Shown: positions 18,521-28,749 of the stretch, piece by piece | Layout: each line of letters begins with the position of its first letter | How positions within the stretch are numbered: position 1 is the first letter of the stretch | Origin: Gammaproteobacteria bacterium | Lineage (GTDB): Bacteria; Pseudomonadota; Gammaproteobacteria; SZUA-229 | Length of the DNA: 64,000 bases | Direction of reading: 5' to 3' | Assembly: GCA_029881035.1 (NCBI GenBank) | Contig: JAOUNI010000008.1 | Coordinates: forward strand, 1 to 64,000 | Made by a program: the position numbers and the translations under genes | Notes under the pieces: generated by a model | The model's input: only the letters and a program-made list of their open reading frames with translations | What the model was told of the DNA's origin: nothing | Databases searched by the model: none

Positions 18521-20170
18521 TTAATCTATTGTATGCCCATACAAAGGCAAACCCTTCTCTGAAATTTGTCTGCGAAAATCATCACTAATAAACAACGCGG
18601 GCACTTCCAGTTCTATTGCCCGACAATGTCTTTCGATAACAGCCATGGCTTCATCACGATTATTGTATTTGGCTCTGGTTTTAAATTTGCCCTGGCCATC
18701 AGCCACGCGCCACTTCTCCTGCTGCTTCTCAAGATTGAGCCATGGCTCACGCGTATTGATGTGAGTGCTTTCAACTTTACAGTTAAACCGCTTCACCAGC
18801 TGGTTTAGTGACCTGGGAATTTGGCTATCGTAATACTGTTTGATAGATTGCAGATAACGTTGGTAGCGCATTTCCTGTATGTTACCCATCGACCAGGCAA
18901 TGCCGGCATAACCATTCTGACTCGCCTGTATTAACATGAGTTTTACAGCGAGCACTGACCATTCCTGTTTAAATGGCGCATTCGCAACCTTGCCCCAGAC
19001 GCTGGTGTCATAACCATTACGTTTGCCGGACTGGTGCCAATCACTTTGCACTTCTTCGATGAATAATATTTTTCGGCCTGCACAGTCGGTACGTGAAGTG
19101 GTTCTAATGTGTGCAAGGATATTGTGATCATAAAAATGCGCGCCGAAGAAAGTACGCTGGTAGTCGGGCAGGGTGACGAACCATTCGCGATAATCTTCAC
19201 CACCGAACAGAGTCAGGTAATCAAACTGGGTATTTGTTTTTGCACCATTGTGTATACCAAGGTGTTCACGTGCATGTTCATTGGCAACTGTTTTGGCCTC
19301 TAAACTATTTTCGTAAAATAAATTGCCATCGCTCCTGGCTATAGCCCGTCCATAGGGATCGAGCGCAAACCAGTATTTGTTGAGTGCCATCGGATGGTCA
19401 TTGTTCAGGGTTTTTATAACTCCAACACGATAGTTGCAGTAATTATCGACATATCTCAATACACAGATACATTCATGATCGAGTTTGAGTGCCGCTCGGT
19501 AAACTGCCTGATGTGGCATGCGTTGTGCCACTTCGCTAAATCCAAGGCCGCCATTTTCACCCCAGATCTGCTCGATGCTGAGTTCAAGTCGTAGGTTATT
19601 ATTCCTGTTTTTCAGCAACTGTTGTTTGCTGATTTTTGTTTCCGGCGTTTGCTTCTGCAAATAGTGTTTGATGCCTGACCAGAGGATTTCTTCTTCACGA
19701 ACACCGCTTTTTCTGAAATTTTCAATCGTCGCCAACCATTGTATGGCGCTGGCACTTTGCAACGGCAGCTGGGTTAAACGCTGTCGCAACAGGCTATATA
19801 AATGTTTTGGTGAGCTATAGCTTTTTGCGGTCAGTTGCGGCTGGTTTTCGATTAACCTGCGGCGGACCGTTTCAATGCGGCGACGCTGGTCGTCCTGCTG
19901 TATCCATCGTAACAGGGTGACTTTATCTTCATCGCTCCAGTCTTCAGCATCACGAATACTCTCTAGCGTATAACCTGAATATTCATAGTCATATTCTGTC
20001 CAGCCACGTTTTGCCTGCCCGTTATCATCAAGTTTTCGATAGATGATATCGACCAGTGCATACAGTTTACGATGCTCTGAATGTGTGCCAATACCCTGCT
20101 GTCGCAATGCATGATATTTGGGTCGATCTGTTGAAAGATCAATCACTCTTCCACTGGGCAATTTCACCAT
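18521..20170 (-). CDS. uncharacterised protein carrying an EVQSDWHQ-type domain resembling phage/plasmid polyvalent-protein modules
   Basis: ILFIEEVQSDWHQSGKRNGYDTSVWGKVANAPFKQEWSVLAVKLMLIQASQNGYAGIAWSMGNIQEMRYQRYLQSI; ORF intact over 549 codons. Confidence 0.7.
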   Translation of the reverse strand: MVKLPSGRVIDLSTDRPKYHALRQQGIGTHSEHRKLYALVDIIYRKLDDNGQAKRGWTEYDYEYSGYTLESIRDAEDWSDEDKVTLLRWIQQDDQRRRIETVRRRLIENQPQLTAKSYSSPKHLYSLLRQRLTQLPLQSASAIQWLATIENFRKSGVREEEILWSGIKHYLQKQTPETKISKQQLLKNRNNNLRLELSIEQIWGENGGLGFSEVAQRMPHQAVYRAALKLDHECICVLRYVDNYCNYRVGVIKTLNNDHPMALNKYWFALDPYGRAIARSDGNLFYENSLEAKTVANEHAREHLGIHNGAKTNTQFDYLTLFGGEDYREWFVTLPDYQRTFFGAHFYDHNILAHIRTTSRTDCAGRKILFIEEVQSDWHQSGKRNGYDTSVWGKVANAPFKQEWSVLAVKLMLIQASQNGYAGIAWSMGNIQEMRYQRYLQSIKQYYDSQIPRSLNQLVKRFNCKVESTHINTREPWLNLEKQQEKWRVADGQGKFKTRAKYNNRDEAMAVIERHCRAIELEVPALFISDDFRRQISEKGLPLYGHTID

Positions 20171-20415
20171 TTTCCGCGTTTTCCTCAGTAACGACTTTTA
20201 ACCAAGCCCTGATACCTGAGTAAACTACTATGGAATTATTTTGCTATCACCCAACTAACCATAGGTGTTTATTTAATAGACTAGAGCATACGCTCTACTG
20301 GCCTCTTATTTTCATACAGCTATTTCAATACCAGAAACCCCAGCTTTTTAATGAAAAAAAGATCTATTTGAGGGTTTTGTTTTAAATATTAGACCAGCTA
20401 GTGATATTCAACAGT

Positions 20416-21000
20416 TTAGTTTTCACGCGAATTGTAAATATGACCACTGCTTTCTTGATACAGTTTCAACACTGCTTGAGAAGTTTCTCTTTCAATATTG
20501 TCAATGACCTGTATGCCTCGGTCAGTCAGACCCTTTATCCAGTTATCTGGTTTTGGACCTTCATCAAAACCGATATTTTGAGCATCTTCACCTTTTGCGG
20601 CAGTTACCACACGGGCAACACCCGACCATGGAATGGCACCAAAACACATAGCGCAGGGTTCAGTGCTGGTAACGAGCTCAAGCTTAGGTAATGATGTCTC
20701 TGCCAGATCATAGGTTTTTAATTTTGCTTGTGCGACAGTTATCGCCACCATTTCTGCATGCAGGATTGATAATTGCTGTGTGGTCACCAGGTTAATGCCC
20801 AGTGATACCAGTTTGCCGGTTTCAATCTCAAAGATAGCGGCGGCAAACGGACCACCTGTCTCTTCTTCTACATTTTTTCTTGCCGCTGATATGACAAATT
20901 TCATTCTCTGATTTAAATCTGTCGTGGCCTGATAACTCTGAGAGAAATTATTGACCCAGACTGGCAGCTGGAATGAAATGCTGAGTGGCTGTGAAAACAT
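20416..21000 (-). CDS. nucleoside/guanine deaminase (cytidine deaminase-like fold)
   Basis: HAEMVAI and STEPCAMCFGAIPWSGV zinc-binding motifs. Confidence 0.88.
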   Translation of the reverse strand: MFSQPLSISFQLPVWVNNFSQSYQATTDLNQRMKFVISAARKNVEEETGGPFAAAIFEIETGKLVSLGINLVTTQQLSILHAEMVAITVAQAKLKTYDLAETSLPKLELVTSTEPCAMCFGAIPWSGVARVVTAAKGEDAQNIGFDEGPKPDNWIKGLTDRGIQVIDNIERETSQAVLKLYQESSGHIYNSREN

Positions 21001-21052
21001 TAGTAAATACGCTGGAGAAATTATTATTTCTTTTGCTGTTTAAATTGCACGC

Positions 21053-22249
21053 TTAAATAGTAGCGGGCGCAAACTCAATCAACGTATCAACTTCAGCATC
21101 ATAATCAATACCATCAAGTCCAAAACCAAATAGTTTTAAAAATTCATCTTTATAACCCTGATAATCAGTGAGTTCAAAAATGTTTTCATTAGTGACCTGC
21201 GGCCAGAGTTCTTTCACTTTGTTTTGTACATCGTCGCGCAACTCCCAGTCATCCATACGGATACGTGCAGCAGCATCCAGATCTGCGCCACCTTCTTTAT
21301 ATAACTGGGTACGGAACATGCGATTGATTTGTTCGATGCAACCTTCGTGAATATTCAGTTCCTTCATCACCTTAAAACCCATGGCGATATATAAAGGCAT
21401 GACGGGTATCGCGGCGGAGGCCTGGGTGACCACGCTTTTCAATACCGCAACATTGGCGCTGCCATGAATATCGGCGAGTGAATTGCGTAGTGCGGCTGCG
21501 GCACGATCCATGTCTTCTTTGGCTTTGCCCAGGGCACCGTGCCAGTAAATAGGCCAGGTAATATCGGTACCGATGTAACTGTAGGAGACAGTTTTAACGC
21601 CATCGGCGAGTACGCCCGCCTGTTTCAATGCGGCCATCCAAAATTCCCAGTCTTCGCCACCCATGACGGTAACGGTGTTTTTAATTTCTTCTTCTGTGGC
21701 CGGCTCTATTTCAGCATCGATGATGACGTCCTGACTGGTATCAACTGCGGTGGCTTTGTAGGTTTCTCCGATAGGTTTTAATACTGAGCGCACGACTTCG
21801 CCGGTATCGGGCAATTTTCGTACCGGCGAGGCCAGCGAATAAACAACCAGGTCAACCTGGCCCAGATCTTCTTTTATGATTTCGATGGCCTTGGCGCGCA
21901 TTTCATTGGAGAAGGCATCACCATTAATACTTTTGGCATACAGACCTTCGGCGTGCGCAGCTTTTTCAAATGCGGCTGAGTTATACCAGCCCGCGGAGCC
22001 TGGTTTTTTCTCGGTGGCCGGTTTTTCCAGAAACACACCCAATGTGGCTGCACCCGAACCAAAAGCAGCAGTAATACGTGAGGCCAGACCATAGCCGGTG
22101 GAGGCGCCAATCACTAAGACCTTCTTCGGGCCATTTGCCACAGCACCATCGGCTTTGACCCGCGCTATTTGCTCATTAACATTGGCTTCGCAACCGGTAG
22201 GATGAGTGGTGGTACAAATGAAACCGCGTGTTTTTGGTTTGATAATCAC
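21053..22249 (-). CDS. fabV: trans-2-enoyl-CoA/ACP reductase FabV
   Basis: [66 protein letters not shown]. Confidence 0.96.
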   Translation of the reverse strand: MIIKPKTRGFICTTTHPTGCEANVNEQIARVKADGAVANGPKKVLVIGASTGYGLASRITAAFGSGAATLGVFLEKPATEKKPGSAGWYNSAAFEKAAHAEGLYAKSINGDAFSNEMRAKAIEIIKEDLGQVDLVVYSLASPVRKLPDTGEVVRSVLKPIGETYKATAVDTSQDVIIDAEIEPATEEEIKNTVTVMGGEDWEFWMAALKQAGVLADGVKTVSYSYIGTDITWPIYWHGALGKAKEDMDRAAAALRNSLADIHGSANVAVLKSVVTQASAAIPVMPLYIAMGFKVMKELNIHEGCIEQINRMFRTQLYKEGGADLDAAARIRMDDWELRDDVQNKVKELWPQVTNENIFELTDYQGYKDEFLKLFGFGLDGIDYDAEVDTLIEFAPATI

Positions 22250-22325
22250 GTTAGATATGTCCGCTTGTGTTGAATTGAAAAAATTTTATCATTTTAGCAG
22301 AATCTGCTTATGCCAAAAAATGTGC

Positions 22326-23216
22326 CTATTCTAACCTCAATTCCGTGTTGCTAGTAAACACCCTGGACTGCTGCGTGACCGGATCGATAAAGCGCAGCTC
22401 TTTTGCCAGTAGCTGTAAGGGGCAAGAATAATTATCCGCCGCTCTTGGCAATAAGGCCGGGTAAAACACATCGTTTAATAATGGCCAGCCTAATGATTGC
22501 ATATGCAAACGTAACTGATGCGTTTTTCCGGTAATCGGCTTTAATTCAAATAGTGCTTTATCGCCGGATTGCTGCAGACAGCGAATAATTGAATGGCTGT
22601 TTGGCACGCCTTCAACCATCTTCATGAGAAAACGCGGTTCGGATTTGATGATGCGATTTTTAATTTCCCACTGCTGTCCCAGAAGATTTTCTTCGCTATT
22701 TACCCTGGCTATGGCGTGGTAGGTTTTGTGTATTTGGTGTGACTTAAACAGGTTATGGTAGAGATGACGATTGTCCGGGTTGACTGAAAACAACACCAGG
22801 CCGGTGGTCGGTCTGTCCAGCCTGTGTAAAGCCTGCAAGTTTTGCAGTCCGGTTTTTTTCCGTAAACGGGTTTGTAGACATTCCTCGACATAAATTCCCG
22901 TCGGCGCCACTGCTAAAAAATGAGGTTTCTCGGCTACTAAAATATGTTCATCCTGAAATAATATTTTTTCTGAAAACGGTATGACCGGTTCGATGTCGAC
23001 TTCACGATAATAATAAACTCGTTGCTGCGCCTGAAAGGGTGTATCAGCGGCAATTAACGAACCATCATGCCAATGCACTTTGCCATTAGCCACGCGTTGC
23101 TGCCAAACCTCGGGCTTAATATTGGGAAACTTAACTATAAGATATTCCAGAACGCTGCTTATACCGGGATTAGTCTGCGGTAAGCTCAGTTTCGATGGAT
23201 ATTTTGAAATGCTCAT
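22326..23216 (-). CDS. RluA-family pseudouridine synthase
   Basis: LQALHRLDRPTTGLVLFSVN, TGKTHQLRLHMQSLGWPLLND. Confidence 0.92.
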   Translation of the reverse strand: MSISKYPSKLSLPQTNPGISSVLEYLIVKFPNIKPEVWQQRVANGKVHWHDGSLIAADTPFQAQQRVYYYREVDIEPVIPFSEKILFQDEHILVAEKPHFLAVAPTGIYVEECLQTRLRKKTGLQNLQALHRLDRPTTGLVLFSVNPDNRHLYHNLFKSHQIHKTYHAIARVNSEENLLGQQWEIKNRIIKSEPRFLMKMVEGVPNSHSIIRCLQQSGDKALFELKPITGKTHQLRLHMQSLGWPLLNDVFYPALLPRAADNYSCPLQLLAKELRFIDPVTQQSRVFTSNTELRLE

Positions 23217-23452
23217 GCTGCGAAGTATAGCAGGGGATCAATTGGGAAAATTAAAGCTTTGCATTAAAGGACCATCACAGCAGTCTCAGAAACAGAGCTA
23301 TTTTCCGACGAACTGAATATTAACCCTGTTAAGGAAATTCAGATATTCTCTAAAGAAGATAACGCTTTCGAGTGGGTCAATACAAAATAATACATCCCCG
23401 TATTTTGCCTTGCGTATGAAACAGGGCTGGAATCATTTAAAAAATAATTCGT

Positions 23453-24115
23453 TTACTGCAATTTACTTTTATGCCGAATAATATCCCCCGACATTAGGAA
23501 AATAATATCTTCAGCGATATTGGTTGCATGATCGGCAATACGTTGTAACTGTCGGCAGATTTTCAAAATGCTCAGGCGCTGTTCTGTCTCTTGTGGCGAA
23601 GCCTTAATACTCTCAACTTGTTCGCGATAAATATTTTCTGCCAACTGTCGGATATTTTGGCCCAGCTTTAAAACATTTTTGGCTACTTCCAGATCACTTT
23701 CAACAAAGGCAAGCATACTTTTTTTCAGCATCATTCGTGCTTGCGCAGATAATTCAAACAATTGTTCCGGCACGTCTATATTAGGCAGACTCGCCAGGGT
23801 AATTACTTCTTCTGCGATGATCACTGCATGATCACCAATACGTTCAAGATCGCTGTTTATCTTTAATACAGAAATAATTAATCGCAGATCGTTGGCTACG
23901 GGTTGATGCAGCGCCAACAATTTTAAGCAGTCTTCTTCCATTTCAATTTCAGCTCTATCAACACCGCTGTCATCATCAATAACAGTTTGCGCAGGCAATT
24001 TATCAAGATCACTGATGGCGTGAATAGCTTGCCCGACTTGTTCTTCGACTATATCGGACAATTCAATCAGATGTTTATTAAGACGCTTCATCTCGCGTAT
24101 AAAATGTAATGACAT
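23453..24115 (-). CDS. phoU: phosphate-transport system regulator PhoU
   Basis: RIGDHAVIIAEE, RIADHATNIAEDIIFL repeats; pst operon context. Confidence 0.96.
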   Translation of the reverse strand: MSLHFIREMKRLNKHLIELSDIVEEQVGQAIHAISDLDKLPAQTVIDDDSGVDRAEIEMEEDCLKLLALHQPVANDLRLIISVLKINSDLERIGDHAVIIAEEVITLASLPNIDVPEQLFELSAQARMMLKKSMLAFVESDLEVAKNVLKLGQNIRQLAENIYREQVESIKASPQETEQRLSILKICRQLQRIADHATNIAEDIIFLMSGDIIRHKSKLQ

Positions 24116-24136
24116 ATTTTTTTCCTGTTTCGGCGT

Positions 24137-24994
24137 CTAACCGAATCGTCCTGTAATGTAATCGTGTGTTCGTTTATCTACTGGATTTTGAAATATTTGT
24201 TCAGTTTTGCCGACTTCTACTAAAGATCCCATATGAAAGAAACCAGTCTGCTGTGAGACACGCGCGGCTTGCTGCATAGAGTGCGTAACAATTATGATAG
24301 TGTAATTTTCTTTTAATTCCCACATCAGCTCTTCAACATGGTTGGTGGCAATGGGATCGAGCGCAGAACAGGGCTCGTCCATTAACAACACTTCTGGATT
24401 GATGGCAATGGCGCGTGCAATACACAGACGTTGTTGCTGGCCACCGGACAATCCAAGTGCTGAGTTATGTAATCGATCTTTTACTTCGTTAAATAAACCA
24501 GCTTTGTTCAGGCTGTCGACCACGATTTCTTCAAGATCATCTTTATGCTCGGCAATACCATGAATGCGTGGGCCGTAGGCGATATTGTCAAAAATACTTT
24601 TTGGAAACGGGTTGGGCTTCTGAAAAACCATGCCGATTTTTCTACGTAATGAAACCACATCAACACTGGGCGCATAAATATCTTCTTTATTGAGTGTGAT
24701 CTGACCGGTAATGGTACAGTTATCAATAACATCATTCATGCGATTCAGACAGCGTAGAAATGTTGATTTACCACAGCCGGAAGGTCCGATTAATGCAGTG
24801 ATCTGCTGTTGTTCTATATCAATTGATACATCATATAGCGCCTGAGTATTGCCATAAAAAACATTGACGTTATCTGCACACATCACAGCTACTGAGTTTT
24901 TTTCTGCTTGTTTTCTCGATACCTGCATTGGTGGTAATGAGCCCCGACTTGCGTTTTTGCTGATTTCTGGCTGAGTGGCATTGTTATTAGACAT
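24137..24994 (-). CDS. pstB: phosphate ABC transporter ATP-binding protein
   Basis: [48 protein letters not shown]. Confidence 0.98.
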   Translation of the reverse strand: MSNNNATQPEISKNASRGSLPPMQVSRKQAEKNSVAVMCADNVNVFYGNTQALYDVSIDIEQQQITALIGPSGCGKSTFLRCLNRMNDVIDNCTITGQITLNKEDIYAPSVDVVSLRRKIGMVFQKPNPFPKSIFDNIAYGPRIHGIAEHKDDLEEIVVDSLNKAGLFNEVKDRLHNSALGLSGGQQQRLCIARAIAINPEVLLMDEPCSALDPIATNHVEELMWELKENYTIIIVTHSMQQAARVSQQTGFFHMGSLVEVGKTEQIFQNPVDKRTHDYITGRFG

Positions 24995-25002
24995 ATGATG
25001 CT

Positions 25003-26280
25003 CTACTTGTTTGATATTCTGGTACGATTTCTGATTAGGACGGCAAGCAGGTTCATCGCAATTAAGAAAACGATAATAACCATGATAGCTGCGGCGGTTT
25101 TTTCAACAAAACCACGCTCTGCACTTTCAGCCCATAAATAAATTTGTACTGGCAGTGCGGTGGCCGGATCGGATGGTGCGCCTGGCACGTTGGCAATAAA
25201 AGCGACCATACCAATCATTAATAATGGCGCAGTTTCACCCAGTGCCTGAGCCAGGCCGATAATAGTACCGGTGAGTGTACCGGACATAGCAGCAGGCATA
25301 ACGTGATGAAAGGTCACCTGTATCGGTGAAGCACCCATGGCCATCCCGGCTTCACGAATACTGGGTGGTACGGTTTTAATTGCAGAACGACAGGCAATAA
25401 TTATCGTCGGCAAGGTCATCAGCGCCAGAACTATACCACCGGCCAGAGGTGTACTGCGTGGCAGACCAAATACATTGAGTATAACCGCCAGACCAAGCAG
25501 ACCAAAAATAACCGAGGGCACTGCAGCAAGATTATTAATGTTGGCTTCAACCATACGCGCCATAAAGGAATCGCGCGAAAACTCTTCCAGATAAATTGCA
25601 GCAGCCACACCTAATGGAAATGCAATCAATAAACAGATCAGCAGGGTATAGATAGTACCAACAACAGCACCACCAATACCTGCCAGTTCTGGATAACGTG
25701 AATCTGCACGTGTAAAAAAGTCGGTGTTAAATTGCATCTCTACAATTTTTTTATCGATCAGTATTTGTAACCATTTTTTCTGCTGTTCATCCAGTCGGCT
25801 CTGGAATTGCTCGCCTCTTAAACTCGCTTTGTAGTACTGATCTACATCTGACGACATTGGCACGGTTAAAGTTACGGAACTACCGATGCTTTCAGGTTTG
25901 TCTATTAGTAAATCTCTAATATCAAGTTCTGCGCCCAGGCTTAGTAATTTGGTCAGATTACGCTTGTCTTTACTTTTTTTCACTTCTGGAAAAAGTACGT
26001 ACAGGCCATTTTTGGCTACTTTGGCGGCATTGGCTTCCTGTCTTTCTGCTGGGCTGGCGGTGCTGGTTACACCCAGAATTTCTGCATCTAAATTAAATTC
26101 CAGTGTGATCACTGTCTGCTGAAACGCTGAGTAACCGGTAGAGAAAATATTACCCAGTAAAAATAATAAAGCACTGCCCGCTAACACTAGCCCGAGTATG
26201 CCATAAACACGAAAACGAAAATCTGCAAACAAGCGGCGGCGATCTCTTTTTTTCTGATACAAACTATCTTCGTTACGCAT
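25003..26280 (-). CDS. pstA: phosphate ABC transporter permease PstA with extended N-terminal periplasmic region
   Basis: Permease motif [45 protein letters not shown]; start set at MRNEDSL. Confidence 0.95.
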   Translation of the reverse strand: MRNEDSLYQKKRDRRRLFADFRFRVYGILGLVLAGSALLFLLGNIFSTGYSAFQQTVITLEFNLDAEILGVTSTASPAERQEANAAKVAKNGLYVLFPEVKKSKDKRNLTKLLSLGAELDIRDLLIDKPESIGSSVTLTVPMSSDVDQYYKASLRGEQFQSRLDEQQKKWLQILIDKKIVEMQFNTDFFTRADSRYPELAGIGGAVVGTIYTLLICLLIAFPLGVAAAIYLEEFSRDSFMARMVEANINNLAAVPSVIFGLLGLAVILNVFGLPRSTPLAGGIVLALMTLPTIIIACRSAIKTVPPSIREAGMAMGASPIQVTFHHVMPAAMSGTLTGTIIGLAQALGETAPLLMIGMVAFIANVPGAPSDPATALPVQIYLWAESAERGFVEKTAAAIMVIIVFLIAMNLLAVLIRNRTRISNK

Positions 26281-27637
26281 ATTGTTCCCGATATTTTCTG
26301 ACCACGCGCAAGGCAAAAACATTGAGCATCAGAGTAAAGCAAAATAATGTCAGACCTAGAGCAAATGCCGACAGTGTTTTTGGACTATCAAAGGACTGGT
26401 CACCCACTAATGTCGTTACAATCTGTGCAGTAATGGTAGTTACACTTTCTAAAGGGTTCGCCGTCATATTTGCTGCCAGACCCGCGGCCATGACCACGAT
26501 CATGGTTTCACCAATGGCGCGAGAAAATGCCAGCAACAGTGCCGAAACAATACCGGGCAGCGCCGAAGGTAATACAACTTTGCGAATGGTTTCGGCTTTA
26601 GTGGCGCCCATCGCTAACGAACCATCTCGCAATGATTGCGGTACTGCAGAAATGACGTCTTCCGATAATGATGATACAAATGGAATAATCATCACACCCA
26701 TGACCAGGCCTGCTGCTAAAGCACTTTCCGAAGAAGCACTTAGACCAATGGCTTCGCAAATATCTACAATCATCGGAGCAACTGTGAGTGCGGCAAAAAA
26801 TCCATAAACCACGGTTGGAATACCCGCCAGAATTTCCAGTGCCGGTTTTGCGAAAGCTCGTAATTTAGGTTTGGCGTATTCGGCCAGATAAATTGCCGAA
26901 TACAGGCCAATAGGCACTGCCACTATCATGGCAATAAATGCTATCAATAAAGTCCCGGCAAATAAGGGTAATGCTCCAAATGCCCCGGAACTACCAACCT
27001 GATCGGCACGGATGGCCATTTGCGGACTCCATTGTGTACCAAACAGAAAATCGATAAAAGGGACTTGTTGAAAGAAACGCAATGTTTCAAATAACAGGGC
27101 CAGAACGATTCCGGCAGTGGTCAGTACGGCTACACCGGAACTGGCCGCTAGTAATATTTTAACAATACGTTCTACCTGTTCGCGTGCGGGGGTACTCGTG
27201 TTAAATCGTCGACTAACACCCCGAAAACCGATCAATCCTGAAGCGACAAACAGTATTAAAATCGTAACATCTGTGTTTTTTTTGACTGAAATATAGCGCT
27301 CAAGCGCTTTTGTTGTGGCGGCATCAACTACTTTACCATCCAGAAGGCCTTCTGCCATTTGGGTTATTTCGAGATAACGAAATTCTGGCTGGGCGAGTAA
27401 TTCCTGATTATCTTTAGTCAATACAGATAGTACTGATGGTTTTATAATCAGACTCTCACTAATTAACCATAAACTGGCCACAGCCAGCATCGGTAATGCT
27501 ACCCATAAACCATGATTAACACCGTGGTAAAAGGGGCGTGAATGCAGATCCACTTCTTTTTTTGCCCGGTACCAACCGCGAAAACCCGACAAAAATATCA
27601 GGCTTAACGCGATCATAACCGTTAGTAAACTACTCAT
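26273..27637 (-). CDS. pstC: phosphate ABC transporter permease PstC
   Basis: SLAMGATKAETIRKVVLPSALPGIVSALLLAFSRAIGETMIV. Confidence 0.95.
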   Translation of the reverse strand: MSSLLTVMIALSLIFLSGFRGWYRAKKEVDLHSRPFYHGVNHGLWVALPMLAVASLWLISESLIIKPSVLSVLTKDNQELLAQPEFRYLEITQMAEGLLDGKVVDAATTKALERYISVKKNTDVTILILFVASGLIGFRGVSRRFNTSTPAREQVERIVKILLAASSGVAVLTTAGIVLALLFETLRFFQQVPFIDFLFGTQWSPQMAIRADQVGSSGAFGALPLFAGTLLIAFIAMIVAVPIGLYSAIYLAEYAKPKLRAFAKPALEILAGIPTVVYGFFAALTVAPMIVDICEAIGLSASSESALAAGLVMGVMIIPFVSSLSEDVISAVPQSLRDGSLAMGATKAETIRKVVLPSALPGIVSALLLAFSRAIGETMIVVMAAGLAANMTANPLESVTTITAQIVTTLVGDQSFDSPKTLSAFALGLTLFCFTLMLNVFALRVVRKYREQYA

Positions 27638-27652
27638 ATGATGCAGGCAATT

Positions 27653-28657
27653 TTACTTAGCTGGTGAAAATATCACCAGATCTTTCGTCGCTTTGCGCAA
27701 TTTAGAACGTTGTGTATTGTTTAGTGGTACTAAACCTGCATCAACCAGATAACCTTCTTCGCTTATGGCCTTTTCATTGGTGAAAGCATCCAGATATTCT
27801 TTCAAACCAGGAATAACACCAATATGAGCCTTTTTCACGTAGAAAAATAAGGGTCTGGCTACTGGGTATTCATAACTCTGGATGCTTTCCAGTGAAATTT
27901 CAACGCCATCAATATTTGCGGCCTTAATCTTGTCACTATTATTTTCCAGATAACTAAAACCAAAAATACCAAATGCAGATGGATTTGCTTCGAGTTTTTG
28001 TACGATCAATGCATCGTTTTCACCGGCCTCTATTACAGCACCATCTTCACGCATTATTTTGCAGGCTTTTTTGTCTTTCTTTTTTACTTCAGCAGGACAG
28101 CCATCTTTCATGACTTTGTCATTCCAGGCATCGCGTGTACCTGATGTGGGAGGTGGAACCAATATAGTAATCTTGGTATCTGGCAGTGATTTATCAATAT
28201 CACTCCATTTTTCTGGTTTTGGGCCATTTTCAGCCATCGCCAACCACAATTGTTTCAAAGTAAAATTAATGGGTGCATTATTGACGTTATTTGCAAAGGC
28301 GATGCCGTCACTACCAAAAGTCACTTCGACTATTTCCTTTACACCATTCTTCTGGCAATTTTCAAATTCTGATGACTTCATTGCACGTGATGCATTGGCC
28401 ACATCGGGATTGCTTTCTCCAACACCCTGACAAAATAGTTTCATACCACCACCAGTACCGGTGCTTTCCACAACAGGTGTCTTAAATTTACCGCTGCTAC
28501 CAAAACGTTCCGCCACTAAGGTTGAAAAAGGATAAACCGTTGAAGATCCCACAATCTGGATTTGATCACGCGCCTGTGAAACTACAGGTGTCGCAGCGAG
28601 AATTAAAGCTGATATCAAGCTATTACGTACTGCTTTATTTTTTGTACTTAACTTCAT
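27653..28657 (-). CDS. pstS: phosphate-binding protein PstS
   Basis: IQIVGSSTVYPFSTLVAERF, PPTSGTRDAW; signal peptide. Confidence 0.96.
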   Translation of the reverse strand: MKLSTKNKAVRNSLISALILAATPVVSQARDQIQIVGSSTVYPFSTLVAERFGSSGKFKTPVVESTGTGGGMKLFCQGVGESNPDVANASRAMKSSEFENCQKNGVKEIVEVTFGSDGIAFANNVNNAPINFTLKQLWLAMAENGPKPEKWSDIDKSLPDTKITILVPPPTSGTRDAWNDKVMKDGCPAEVKKKDKKACKIMREDGAVIEAGENDALIVQKLEANPSAFGIFGFSYLENNSDKIKAANIDGVEISLESIQSYEYPVARPLFFYVKKAHIGVIPGLKEYLDAFTNEKAISEEGYLVDAGLVPLNNTQRSKLRKATKDLVIFSPAK

Positions 28658-28710
28658 TATATTTCTCCAACAAGTGGAAATTGACGATGGCGTGTACTTT
28701 GAACCTGAAA

Positions 28711-28749
28711 TATTAGGATTGTGTTAGGAAAATTTGAGGAGTTAGTGAG
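28711..28749 (-). promoter_or_regulatory. candidate Pho box array upstream of pstS
   Basis: Reverse strand CTCACTA-ACTC-CTCAAAT-TTTC-CTAACAC-AATC-CTAATA: 11-bp-period direct repeats; 33/39 identical to the phoB upstream element. Confidence 0.7.

Noticed and set aside
18521-22249. Prophage or plasmid island around the EVQSDWHQ gene
   Set aside because: Neighbours are ordinary metabolic genes; no integrase, structural, replication or conjugation genes are visible.
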